The notes beneath the pieces are model-generated. The model was not told the origin of the DNA. It searched no databases and saw only the letters and a program-made list of their open reading frames with translations. From the NCBI RefSeq assembly GCF_900106805.1, contig NZ_FNNP01000001.1, positions 1,736,001 through 1,800,000 on the forward strand: 64,000 bases of DNA. The letters run 5' to 3'. Shown in pieces: positions 8,867 through 17,227 of this stretch. The translations under genes and the position numbers were made by a program. The DNA is from Ruegeria halocynthiae (GTDB lineage: Bacteria; Pseudomonadota; Alphaproteobacteria; Rhodobacterales; Rhodobacteraceae). Position 1 is the stretch's first letter; each line of letters starts with the position of its first letter.

Positions 8867-10755
8867 TGCGTCTGCACCTCTTTCACCGGCTGGGTTTTGC
8901 TTTGCGCAGCAAGGCGAATGGGTGCATTGCGCGCGCCATAACCGGCATAGCCCATACGGCGTTCAACAATTTCGAAGAAGAAGCCGTTAAAGATGGGGCA
9001 GCTGTATATCTGAAAATACTCAGCACCCGCCGCCCGATCGTAGAGAATGTTCCCCCTGCGCAATTGGGCGACCAAATCGTCATCCAATCCGAATGTCGCT
9101 TGCAGATCAGCGTAGTAGTTCTCCGGGACGGACAGGCTGGGAAAGCCAGACTTGAGCAACTGGGCTGAAGTTTCAAAAATATCATCCGACTGGAAGGCAA
9201 TGTGCTGAACACCAGCCCCAAAGCCATCTTCAAGGAATGACGCCGCCAGTGTTCGACGCCCAACTGCCCCATTCAGGTTTAAGCGCACTTCGCCTTCGGG
9301 ACTTTCGATAGCCTGGCTTTGCACGACACCAGACGGGTCGGCGACGTTCACGATAGGGGATTTTGCCATCTCGAAAGTCGAAATGTAGTAGAGTAGCCAG
9401 CTTTGCATCTCATCGTGACGCATCGTCTGGGCCAGATGGTCGATACGACGCAGACCGGCAGGTTGGGTGGCTTTGGTTTTCGCAACCGGCTCGAACTCAA
9501 TGTCCCATACCCGATGGAGATCGGATTTCTCATCGATGAAATGAACGACGTTGCCACCAACGCCCCGAATGGCCGGGATATCCAGTTCCCCTGTTCCCAC
9601 CGGTTGTGAGAAATTCGGTGCGCCCAACGCGGTCGCCCGCTGAACCGTCTGATCCGCATCTTTGACACGCAACCCCATGTCACAAACGGAGGGGCCGTGA
9701 CCCAGGAACGCCGAATGGGCAAATCCTTCCTTTTCGGTATTCACCACGATGTTTATCGCGCCCTGCCGCCACAGCTCGACGGACTTGCTCACATGCTTTC
9801 GCTCCATTCGAAAGCACATTGCTGACAGCATATCTGCCAGTTGCGCGCCGCTTACTTCATCAGCTGTAAATTCGACGAACTCAAAGCCTGACGCATAGAC
9901 GCGTTCAGGCAAGTCCGGGATGCCGAAATCCGTTCCCGGCTCGGTCCGCGACACCTCATCCAAAAGGTTCACCAGCGACCTATAGCTGTCTCGGGCCAGT
10001 GTGCGGCCACCGGGTTGAGGAGCTGCTTCGTTGACGCGCGCAATGGACCAAGGCCCCTTGTAACCGGCGCGCGACAACACCCGCACGAAGCCCGCAAGGT
10101 TCAGCGATCCGAGCCCGGGCAAAAGCCCGAAATGCCGCTTGAGCCTGCGGATATCCATCTCAAGCCGGGGTGCATCGGACAGTTGCACATGGAACAACCG
10201 CTCTCCGGGAATGTCCCGAAGGCGGGCTGGTTTGGACCCATCGGCAAGCGAGAAGAAGGAATTCAGGGCCAGCCCGAAATGGGGGCTGTCGATGGCTTCA
10301 ACGACGCGTAACGCCTGCTCATCCGAGCGAATAATATCCGACCATGGCAAGCCCATATAGGCCAGACGCATCCCTATTTCTTTAGCGATTTGGGCCGCCT
10401 CGCCAAGATCTGCGATTACCTGTTCTTCGGTTGCAGCGGCATCGACGTCGAAAGCAGACCCGATTAGCAGTAATTCCGTTCCCAACTCGGTCATAAGGTC
10501 GAGTTTGCGTTTCAGCCGATCAAAGGCGCGCTCCCGTCCACCGCCGGACTGGCCTTCAAGTTTATGGAAGGGTTGTAGCAGGCAAATCTTAAGGCCGAGG
10601 TCCGACGCAATTTCGCGGACTTGCGATGGCGGCCCGTCAAAAGCGGTCAAATCCGGTTCGTGTAATTCGACACCTCCGAATCCCGCTTCAGCGATAGCAC
10701 TTAGTTTTTCGGCCAGATCACCGGGGATCGACGTTGTCGAAACCGAGAGGCACAT
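8863..10755 (-). CDS. 3-dehydroshikimate dehydratase / HPPD-like fusion (QuiC1 type)
   Basis: A 630-residue two-part protein. Residues 1 to about 270 form a sugar-phosphate-isomerase-like TIM barrel; the C-terminal part is a 4-hydroxyphenylpyruvate-dioxygenase-like VOC module with putative metal ligands in RIDHLAQTM, GVQHIAFQSDDIF and GFFFEIVERR. This architecture is that of bacterial QuiC1 3-dehydroshikimate dehydratases, which form protocatechuate. ATG 10755 overlaps the TAA of the TRAP permease gene (TAATG). No protocatechuate ring-cleavage genes are in the window, so the substrate may be a related cyclic or keto polyol rather than dehydroshikimate. Confidence 0.8.
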   Translation of the reverse strand: MCLSVSTTSIPGDLAEKLSAIAEAGFGGVELHEPDLTAFDGPPSQVREIASDLGLKICLLQPFHKLEGQSGGGRERAFDRLKRKLDLMTELGTELLLIGSAFDVDAAATEEQVIADLGEAAQIAKEIGMRLAYMGLPWSDIIRSDEQALRVVEAIDSPHFGLALNSFFSLADGSKPARLRDIPGERLFHVQLSDAPRLEMDIRRLKRHFGLLPGLGSLNLAGFVRVLSRAGYKGPWSIARVNEAAPQPGGRTLARDSYRSLVNLLDEVSRTEPGTDFGIPDLPERVYASGFEFVEFTADEVSGAQLADMLSAMCFRMERKHVSKSVELWRQGAINIVVNTEKEGFAHSAFLGHGPSVCDMGLRVKDADQTVQRATALGAPNFSQPVGTGELDIPAIRGVGGNVVHFIDEKSDLHRVWDIEFEPVAKTKATQPAGLRRIDHLAQTMRHDEMQSWLLYYISTFEMAKSPIVNVADPSGVVQSQAIESPEGEVRLNLNGAVGRRTLAASFLEDGFGAGVQHIAFQSDDIFETSAQLLKSGFPSLSVPENYYADLQATFGLDDDLVAQLRRGNILYDRAAGAEYFQIYSCPIFNGFFFEIVERRMGYAGYGARNAPIRLAAQSKTQPVKEVQTQ

Positions 10756-12050
10756 TATCCCTGATATCCAAACATTCGCGGCAACCACAGGACCAGATCC
10801 GGCATCAGCATCATGATCACCAAGGCAAAGATGAGAACCGCGAGGAAGGCCCAGATTTCCGAGATGATTTCGCGCAGCGGAATGTCCGTCACGGCGTTGA
10901 TCACAAAGAGTAGAATGCCATAAGGCGGCGTGATCAGACCAATCATCGAGTTCACGACGACCAGCACTCCGAAATGCACCAGATCAATCCCAAGCGCTTC
11001 GCAGGTTGGAATGAACAGGGGCACAATCACAAGAATGATCGTTGTCGCGTCCAACACGCAACCCAGCGCGAGGATCAGCAGGTTAACCAGGATCAGGAAA
11101 ACAATCGGACTAACATCCGAACCCTCCAGCAGTGCCGAGATCGACTGAGGAATTTGCTCCTGAATGACGATGAAGTTCAGGATGAACGCGCCGCCAATGA
11201 CCACCCCAACGGCAGCAGACGAACGGGCGCTATCGACGAACACCTGATAAAGGCCACGGAAGGTCAATGCACGGTAGAACAAGGCTGCCAGTAGCAGGGC
11301 GTAGAATGCAGCTACAGCGGCAGCCTCGGTCGGAGTGGTGACGCCTCCATAGATACCATAGAGAAGGATTGCGGGCATCAGCAGTGCCGGGAACGCATTG
11401 GCGGTTTTAGCCGGTAACTCGCGCAGCGGAACAGGTTCTTCTAAGGCAAAGTTCCGCTTTCCGGCCAGATAGTAGTTCATCGCCATGAGGACGACGCCCA
11501 TGATCAGGCCCGGCAGAATTCCGGCCAGGAACAGGGATCCGATAGAAGCCTTGGAGACGAGCGCATACAAAACCATCGGGATCGAGGGCGGGATGATCGG
11601 GCCAATCGTCGCCGACGCCGCCGTGATCGCGGCTGCGTAACCTCGGCTGTAACGGCCATCCTTGGTCATCATCTCAATGATGATCTTGCCGATCCCGGCG
11701 GCATCCGCGACAGCCGAACCGGACATACCCGAGAAGATCAGGGACGCTACCACGTTGACGTGCCCGAGGCCGCCCTTGAACCGACCGACCGCAGCGACGC
11801 AGAAGTTCAGCAGACGGTCGGTGATCGACCCCGCGTTCATGATATTGGCGGCGACGATGAACAACGGCACGGCAAGCAGGATCGTGCTTTTGTAGAAGCC
11901 TTGCAGGATTTTTTCGCCCGCCAGCGCGACGTCCAGACCAGCGACACCCAGATACATCAGTGACGCCAAAAGGATGGAATAGCCGATAGGGGTCCCGATA
12001 CCTGCCAGAACAAAAAGGGTCAGCAGGCAGGAAAGAAGTTCAAAACTCAT
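10755..12050 (-). CDS. dctM: TRAP transporter large permease (DctM family)
   Basis: A 431-residue, highly hydrophobic protein with the repeated helices of the TRAP large subunit. Family stretches include SGSAVADAAGIGKI, GPIIPPSIPMVLYA and GLITPPYGILLFVINAV. It forms the transport channel that couples a sodium gradient to solute uptake, together with the DctQ and DctP proteins encoded just upstream. Overlaps dctQ by 4 bp (ATGA). The adjacent catabolic enzymes suggest its solute is the cluster's substrate. Confidence 0.92.
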   Translation of the reverse strand: MSFELLSCLLTLFVLAGIGTPIGYSILLASLMYLGVAGLDVALAGEKILQGFYKSTILLAVPLFIVAANIMNAGSITDRLLNFCVAAVGRFKGGLGHVNVVASLIFSGMSGSAVADAAGIGKIIIEMMTKDGRYSRGYAAAITAASATIGPIIPPSIPMVLYALVSKASIGSLFLAGILPGLIMGVVLMAMNYYLAGKRNFALEEPVPLRELPAKTANAFPALLMPAILLYGIYGGVTTPTEAAAVAAFYALLLAALFYRALTFRGLYQVFVDSARSSAAVGVVIGGAFILNFIVIQEQIPQSISALLEGSDVSPIVFLILVNLLILALGCVLDATTIILVIVPLFIPTCEALGIDLVHFGVLVVVNSMIGLITPPYGILLFVINAVTDIPLREIISEIWAFLAVLIFALVIMMLMPDLVLWLPRMFGYQG

Positions 12051-12622
12051 TTGCTTGCGTCCCCGTCGTCTTCCACGTCAACGCGGGGATGTTCGTCGAC
12101 CACGTTGTATCCCACGACCATTTCAAGTTCGGTTTTTGGTGGGCCGTTGCGCATGATGTCAAAGAACAGCCATGCATACCGTGCGGCGACAACCAGCATG
12201 AACACGGCATAGATCGAAAACACGGTACGCAGCGGTATCTTCTCACCCGAGAAGGGATTGCGAACGGTCGCGGTCTTGCGGATTTTCATCCAGTCGATGT
12301 AGTCCCAGGTCGGCAGGAAACTGTAGAGCATCCCGACCACGATTGCCGCAGCTGCCAGCATCGCAAAGACCTGACGGACGCGTCGGGGTACAGACAGATA
12401 GACAATGTCAAATTTTACGTGATCTCTCTCGCGCACGATGAACGCGCAGCTAAAAAAGATCACCCAGACCCAGAGGATGCCGATCAATTCAAGCGTCCAA
12501 CCAGCGGGGGTAAAGAAGTACCGCAGTAGAATTTGCAGAAGGAAGATCAGGAAGATTGCCGCCAGCATCCCGCCGGCAATTGCTTCTGTCAGTCGGGAGA
12601 ACCCCTTTATGAAGCCTTTCAT
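12047..12622 (-). CDS. dctQ: TRAP transporter small permease (DctQ family)
   Basis: A 191-residue inner-membrane protein with four predicted helices (about residues 15-37, 45-65, 85-107, 138-160) and the DctQ signature RERDHVKFDIVY after helix 2. Structural partner of DctM. Its acidic C-terminal tail (EHPRVDVEDDGDASK) is cytoplasmic. Encoded between dctP and dctM in the usual P-Q-M order. Confidence 0.9.
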   Translation of the reverse strand: MKGFIKGFSRLTEAIAGGMLAAIFLIFLLQILLRYFFTPAGWTLELIGILWVWVIFFSCAFIVRERDHVKFDIVYLSVPRRVRQVFAMLAAAAIVVGMLYSFLPTWDYIDWMKIRKTATVRNPFSGEKIPLRTVFSIYAVFMLVVAARYAWLFFDIMRNGPPKTELEMVVGYNVVDEHPRVDVEDDGDASK

Positions 12623-12652
12623 TGTGGTTCTCCCTCCCTTGTGTAGACGAAC

Positions 12653-13663
12653 TTAGTTGCCCAGAGCGTTGATCTGCTCCAAAACACCGTCCGGCCATGA
12701 ACCAGCGAACTCGCTTTCCAGATACATAGACTGTACCTGATCGCGGAACGCCGCCAGGTCGGGCTCGTAGACCTCCATACCCTGCTCCTTGAGGAAGCTG
12801 ACAAGGTCCTCTTCTTTCTGAAGCTGCTTCTGACGGCCGGCTTCAGCCGCAGCATCCGCAGCTTCCTGAACCTTAGCCTGCTGTTCCGGCGTCAGCCCGT
12901 CCCAAACCTCTTTGCCGATGGCGATATAGTTCAAGTCGACCAAATGCGATGTCAGGATGATCTGATTGGTCACTTCGTAGAATTTGGCATCAACCACAGT
13001 CGGCAACGGGTTGTCCTGACCGTCAACGGCACCGGTCGACAGAGCTGTGTAAACCTCTGAGAACGCCATTGGTGTCGGGGCGGCACCCAGCGCTTTGCCA
13101 AGGAACTGCCACGCATCTGTGCCCGGCATCCGCAGGTTCACACCCTCCAGATCAGCTGGAGTGCTGACGGTCAGTTCATCCTTGGGTTGGCGCAGGTTCA
13201 CCTGACGACGGCCCAAATACATGACCGAAAGCAGTTTGACGCCCAGTTCTTCTTCGGCCTTTTGCTTGAAGGCATCCATCAAGGGATCGTTGAAGACAGC
13301 CACCTGATGCGCGGCGTCCTGGTGGACATAGCCTGCGGTAAAGATCGAAAACTCGGGGAAGAACTGCGCCAGTTCCTGCGCCGATGTGATCGACATTTCC
13401 AGGTTGCCCCGGCTGATGGCGTCCAACTCCGTACCTTGTGCGAAGATTGTGCCGTTATAGCTGGGCTCATACGTCGCAAATTCAGCGACCATGGGCGCAA
13501 AAACCTCGGCCATGGCGACCGAGCGCTGATCGGTCTCCGATCCTGATGTTGCGAGGCGAAGTTGCACTTTGTCTTCCGCCAGCGCACCACTTGTTGCGCT
13601 AAACAGAACACCGGTTGCAACAAGGGCTGATACAGCAGCCCGGCGGGTAAGTTTGGTAATCAC
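12653..13663 (-). CDS. dctP: TRAP transporter solute-binding protein (DctP family)
   Basis: A 336-residue periplasmic receptor. I chose GTG 13663 because GGGAGGAG lies five bases upstream and the product then starts with a clean signal peptide (MITKLTRRAAVSALVATG.. cleaved near ALAED). The mature part contains the DctP hallmarks GRRQVNLRQPKDEL, NLRMPGTDAWQFLGKALGAAPTPMAFSEVYTAL and GAVDGQDNPLP; the arginine in NLRMPG usually binds a substrate carboxylate. The solute is therefore probably a carboxylate (inference). First gene of the 13663-5015 operon, 91 bp from the centre of operator site 2. Confidence 0.93.
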   Translation of the reverse strand: MITKLTRRAAVSALVATGVLFSATSGALAEDKVQLRLATSGSETDQRSVAMAEVFAPMVAEFATYEPSYNGTIFAQGTELDAISRGNLEMSITSAQELAQFFPEFSIFTAGYVHQDAAHQVAVFNDPLMDAFKQKAEEELGVKLLSVMYLGRRQVNLRQPKDELTVSTPADLEGVNLRMPGTDAWQFLGKALGAAPTPMAFSEVYTALSTGAVDGQDNPLPTVVDAKFYEVTNQIILTSHLVDLNYIAIGKEVWDGLTPEQQAKVQEAADAAAEAGRQKQLQKEEDLVSFLKEQGMEVYEPDLAAFRDQVQSMYLESEFAGSWPDGVLEQINALGN

Positions 13664-13715
13664 TTTGCTCCTCCCTGAGACATCATGATGTATTTTTCCG
13701 ATTCTGAGTTTTGAC

Positions 13716-14843
13716 CTATTTTGGACATTTTGCAAGATTTTTTACAAAATATCTGATATTTTTCATTACCTGCAGTCTCTGTTCTTGCGTTTCCTGAAGG
13801 TTTCTTATCCTGACAGTCTCGCCAGTCCTGCAGGAATTCTGAATAGCTTCAATAACTTGAAGTGTTCTAAAACCTTCCCATCCAGACACAATCGGTTCTG
13901 CTTCGCACCGAGCAACTTCAACAAAGTGCCTGAGTTGATTGACCAGGGGGTCAGCGGCACCCTTCTTCAGCGCGGTTGATGAGATTGGCGTCCACCAATC
14001 CCTTTGCTCTCTTTGGTAACTCCACAGGCGAAGATCGGGAACGGACAATGAACCATGAGACCCACCTACCATGTAGCTACTCTCAGTAGTTGAAGGATAG
14101 ATTGGATATTCCTGAGACGTCATCTCCCAGCTCCATGGAGCAACGATGCTGTCGGACACACTTATGGTCCCTATCGCCCCGCTTTCGAACGTCAATAGCG
14201 CACCGGCAACATCTTCGTTGTCGTAACCCCGCTGCGATGCAGCCGACTGAGCTTGTACGGTCATGACTTCTCCGGCCAGGTACCGCAGCAGATCCACATC
14301 GTGGACAAGATTGACGGAGATGGGCCCTGCACCGGGTTTCTTTCTCCAGGGCGCAGCATCAAAATACTCGTCTGGCTTATAGAACCAGCAATTCGCATGG
14401 ACAGCGCGCACATCTCCAATCTTCCCATCGACAATGGCTTCCTTAGCCGACCGGATCAAAGGATTGTGTCGACGATGATGTCCGACCATCAGTGGCACAT
14501 TGGCCTTCTCCGCTGCTTGAACAAGCTCAAGTGCAGCAGTGGCTTCTACGGCGATCGGTTTTTCGACAAGAACGGGACAACCACGTCGAACACACTTGAG
14601 GCCTTGTTCGACATGAAGCGTGGTCGGGGTCGCAAGCACAGCTCCGTCCGGCGTCTGATTTGCAAACATTTCCTCTAGGGTCTCGTAACATGCGACCCCG
14701 TGCTCAACGGCGTAAGCACGACCTTCATCACTGGGGTCGACCACCGCGACGAGATCAACATGGCGCAACGCTCGGATAGCGTCTGCGTGGCGGCGTCCAA
14801 CAAGGCCAATGCCGACAATGGCAATGCGAAAGTTCTTAGACAC
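13716..14843 (-). CDS. Gfo/Idh/MocA family oxidoreductase
   Basis: A 375-residue NAD(P)-dependent dehydrogenase with Rossmann motif AIVGIGLVGRRHADAIR and active-site segment VLVEKPIAVEAT, then GHHRRHNPLIRSAK and a C-terminal beta-sheet domain. Start GTG 14843 is set by GGAAGG upstream; the longer frame back to 15086 would run through the promoter region. It is divergent from the GntR gene, and its 3' end contains operator site 2. Probably the first enzyme acting on the imported solute (inference). Confidence 0.9.
   Translation of the reverse strand: MSKNFRIAIVGIGLVGRRHADAIRALRHVDLVAVVDPSDEGRAYAVEHGVACYETLEEMFANQTPDGAVLATPTTLHVEQGLKCVRRGCPVLVEKPIAVEATAALELVQAAEKANVPLMVGHHRRHNPLIRSAKEAIVDGKIGDVRAVHANCWFYKPDEYFDAAPWRKKPGAGPISVNLVHDVDLLRYLAGEVMTVQAQSAASQRGYDNEDVAGALLTFESGAIGTISVSDSIVAPWSWEMTSQEYPIYPSTTESSYMVGGSHGSLSVPDLRLWSYQREQRDWWTPISSTALKKGAADPLVNQLRHFVEVARCEAEPIVSGWEGFRTLQVIEAIQNSCRTGETVRIRNLQETQEQRLQVMKNIRYFVKNLAKCPK
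13746..13762. promoter_or_regulatory. Palindrome, candidate GntR operator (site 2)
   Basis: A perfect 17-bp palindrome (8-bp arms around 13754, core AAATATCTGATATTT) identical in core to site 1. It lies inside the last codons of the oxidoreductase gene and 83-99 bp upstream of dctP. Confidence 0.6.
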
Positions 14844-14951
14844 TTTGCTTCCTTCCGGAGGGTCCGGACAATCCCGAAACCGATGATTTCGATCGGGCTG
14901 CTTTGCCCAACTTGGCCACGACCGTATTGGGGTTTTCGCGATTCCACAATA

Positions 14952-14981
14952 ATGTATGATATTTTTATTTTTACCATACAT
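14952..14981. promoter_or_regulatory. Inverted repeat with shared TGATATTTTT half-site (site 3)
   Basis: ATGTATG (14952-14958) and CATACAT (14975-14981) form an inverted repeat around an AT-rich spacer. Positions 14957-14966 read TGATATTTTT, the same 10-mer present at sites 1 and 2. It lies in the divergent promoter region between the GntR gene and the oxidoreductase. Confidence 0.5.
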
Positions 14982-15042
14982 CAGTTTGGATTGCTGATGT
15001 CTCTGAAAAATGCTAATTGAACGAGGAAACTGATAATATCGG

Positions 15043-15705
15043 GTGAAACGCATGGCGAAACAGCCTTCTACGATAGGTGCAAGCACCTATCAGCGCATCA
15101 AGCGGGATATCATCTTCGGGGAGCTGCAGCCCGGCTCTAAACTGAAGCTGGACGCCTTGAAGGAACGCTACTCGGCAAGCCTTTCGACACTTCGTGAAAC
15201 GCTGAACAGGCTCGCCAGCGACGGATTTGTCGAAGCTCCCGTGCAACGAGGATTCCTGGTCACGCCGGTTTCACGAGAAGACCTGACCGAGATATCAGAG
15301 CTGCGCGTTCTGTTGGAATGCCACGCGTTGGAATTGTCCATTGCGAACGGCGACACGGACTGGGAGGGCAACTTGGTTGCGGCACACCACAAACTGCACC
15401 TGATGGAACAACAGCTTCTCAAGGGCGACGAGTCCGAGAAAGAAACCTGGAAACGATATGATTGGGAGTTTCACCAAGCGATGATCGCGGCCTGCAACTC
15501 CAAGAACCTTCTGTCACTGCACTCGATCATCTACGACAAGTACCTGCGGTATCAGATGCTCGTGCTGACCTATCGCGGCGAAGAGGCCGTCAAGGAGCAC
15601 AAGGGCATGTTCGATGCCGCATTGGCAAGAGACGCGAGCACCGCAAAGAAGCTGTTGGAAGATCACATCCGAAACGGTCTCTCACATACGCTTGAGGCTA
15701 TGTAG
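15043..15705 (+). CDS. GntR family regulator, FCD subfamily
   Basis: A 220-residue DNA-binding regulator. The N-terminal winged helix-turn-helix spans about residues 10-75 (TYQRIKRDIIFGELQPGSKL, LKERYSASLSTLRETLNRL, VEAPVQRGFLV). The C-terminal FCD ligand domain contains ELRVLLECHAL, DWEFHQAMIAACNS and EHKGMFDAAL, which hold the family's metal and ligand residues. Start is GTG 15043 or ATG 15052; neither has a strong ribosome binding site. It is divergent from the catabolic cluster and probably controls it through the three shared palindromic sites (inference). Confidence 0.9.
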   Translation: MKRMAKQPSTIGASTYQRIKRDIIFGELQPGSKLKLDALKERYSASLSTLRETLNRLASDGFVEAPVQRGFLVTPVSREDLTEISELRVLLECHALELSIANGDTDWEGNLVAAHHKLHLMEQQLLKGDESEKETWKRYDWEFHQAMIAACNSKNLLSLHSIIYDKYLRYQMLVLTYRGEEAVKEHKGMFDAALARDASTAKKLLEDHIRNGLSHTLEAM

Positions 15706-16493
15706 CTCGCTGTTATTGCTGCCTATCACCATCACTTGGATCAGCGCCGCGGGGCCTGATAGGCAAGTTTAATTTCTGTGCTTACCAGATGAATTTCGTA
15801 AGTTCATTATTCAACTTCCTAACCCCGCTGCATCAGGCAGCCGTTTGAACAGGGACGAGAACGCCAAGCTTCTGCAACCAAGGGTTGCCCTGCACCACCA
15901 TAACGAACCGCGAAAGTCGTTGAAGCGGTGTTATGTGAAGCGATCTCTGGTTGAGTGGTCGCCATTCATAGGGATCATTGCGAATGGCTCTCTCGCGGGA
16001 CGAAGCCGTCATCCGATTTCGACCCTTCGCCGACGCAGCATAGGTTTGCATCTGCAGCGACCCCAGCTCCGTTTCGCAGCCCATGTCGCCAAACCGGTCA
16101 TTCGCCGGCGGCATTCCCGCCCGAACAAAGATCGTACTTTCGCTGCGCTTTGTAAGAGTCATCAGTCTGCGGGACCTTGTTGCCGTTTGCTTCCGCGGTT
16201 GTTGCTGACGCTGCATTTTCTCATGCTTGCAGCACGGCCATCTTTGCACCGTTGCCGAAGTCAGTAGTGCAGCCATTATAAACTGGTCTAAGCAGTCAAA
16301 TCCAAACTGCTTTTTGGCTCTTTCACTCCTCGCACACATGGCAACGGAGCGCCGGTCTATCCCACGCGAAATCCCACATGTAATGTGCGGGCCTCACGTC
16401 GATCTTTGCCCGGATGCCGATCTGTTTTGCAACCCCACCCAGCGAACATGAGAGCGCCCGACAGCCGTGGGACGCCCTCAAATGCTCATGCAA
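15706..16493. other. Long intergenic region, apparently decayed sequence
   Basis: About 790 bp between two clusters. Overlapping short frames on both strands have no recognisable domains. The texture (motifs such as ccaaaccggtcattcgc and tttcgctgcgctttg) resembles parts of 30400-30620, suggesting degenerate copies of an intergenic family or remnants of old insertions. No gene or RNA is supportable. Confidence 0.45.
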
Positions 16494-16880
16494 TCACGTA
16501 AGGCTTGGGGGACCGTTAGGGCAGTCGATCAAATACCCCCAACCGCCGCTCTCCAGCTTTTTGGCGACCTCGGTGGATTGACCTTCGGCCAACACCGTGC
16601 CGTCCGGCGCAATCACACTCCAATTTGCGCGCAGCATGGCGACATCACCATTAATGACCTCGCTGAACACCTCGCTTTTGATCTGAGGGCGGATGTCCAA
16701 GAAACCTTCAAAGGTTTTGCGAGCCCCTTCCAGCCCTGTCAGTGGCGGCTGGTCGGGTGGAAAGAAGATCTGGCAATCTGGATGAAACATCGAGGTGATG
16801 CCATCCAGATCACCTTCTTGCAGATAGGCGCTGACGCAATCAGCGATTTCACGGGGTTGATGGGCAATGCGTTGTGTCAT
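16494..16880 (-). CDS. NTF2-like / SnoaL-like protein
   Basis: A 128-residue single-domain protein of the NTF2 superfamily (ketosteroid isomerase/SnoaL-like fold): N-terminal helices (EIADCVSAYLQEGDLDGITSMF), then HPDCQIFFPPDQPPLTG, GARKTFEGFLD and beta-strands ending AEGQSTEVAKKLESGGWGYLID. Members are enzymes or small-molecule binders, often involved in isomerisation. ATG 16880 overlaps the stop of the truncated epimerase gene (ATGA). Last gene of the leftward cluster; substrate unknown. Confidence 0.8.
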   Translation of the reverse strand: MTQRIAHQPREIADCVSAYLQEGDLDGITSMFHPDCQIFFPPDQPPLTGLEGARKTFEGFLDIRPQIKSEVFSEVINGDVAMLRANWSVIAPDGTVLAEGQSTEVAKKLESGGWGYLIDCPNGPPSLT

Positions 16881-17224
16881 GTCGTTGCCTTCGGATTCCC
16901 GCCATGGTCCCGATCTTTGTGGTGGCTTTCGAGATATGCCATGCCGTGATCAATAATCCGCTCAGCGCCCCGAAAACCTGCAAGATGCCCCAAAGCATAT
17001 GAGTGGATCAGACGCGTTGTCGTGTGCAGCTCTTGAGGCTCACCAGGCAATGGGCTGCCATCATGACCAAGGATGAAGAACCCAGGCCCGTTTCGGCAAC
17101 TCGCGCTGAAGAACTCAAGCTGCCGCATAGCCTGATCCATCAACCATTTGCGGTGATTGGAAGTTTCAAGCCAAAACCCAGGCTCGGAATGCGCACCGGG
17201 AGGCAAAGGTTGGTCTTTGATCAT
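16877..17224 (-). pseudogene. Truncated N-acylglucosamine 2-epimerase (AGE) family gene
   Basis: Only 115 codons, compared with about 390-420 in the AGE/YihS family. It matches the family's N-terminus: SNHRKWLMDQAMRQLEFF, a FFILGHDGSPL segment, ELHTTTRLIHSYALGHLAG and MAYLESHHKDRDHGG. The reading stops immediately after the HGG motif, where family members continue into the barrel. The stop overlaps the next start, so translation coupling persists. No continuation of the barrel was seen downstream. Either an internal deletion left this stub or a shortened protein is retained; the first seems likelier. Confidence 0.65.
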
Positions 17225-17227
17225 CTT

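Noticed and set aside
15833-16339. 168-codon minus-strand frame in the long gap
   Set aside because: Biased composition, no domain, overlaps equally long frames on the other strand.
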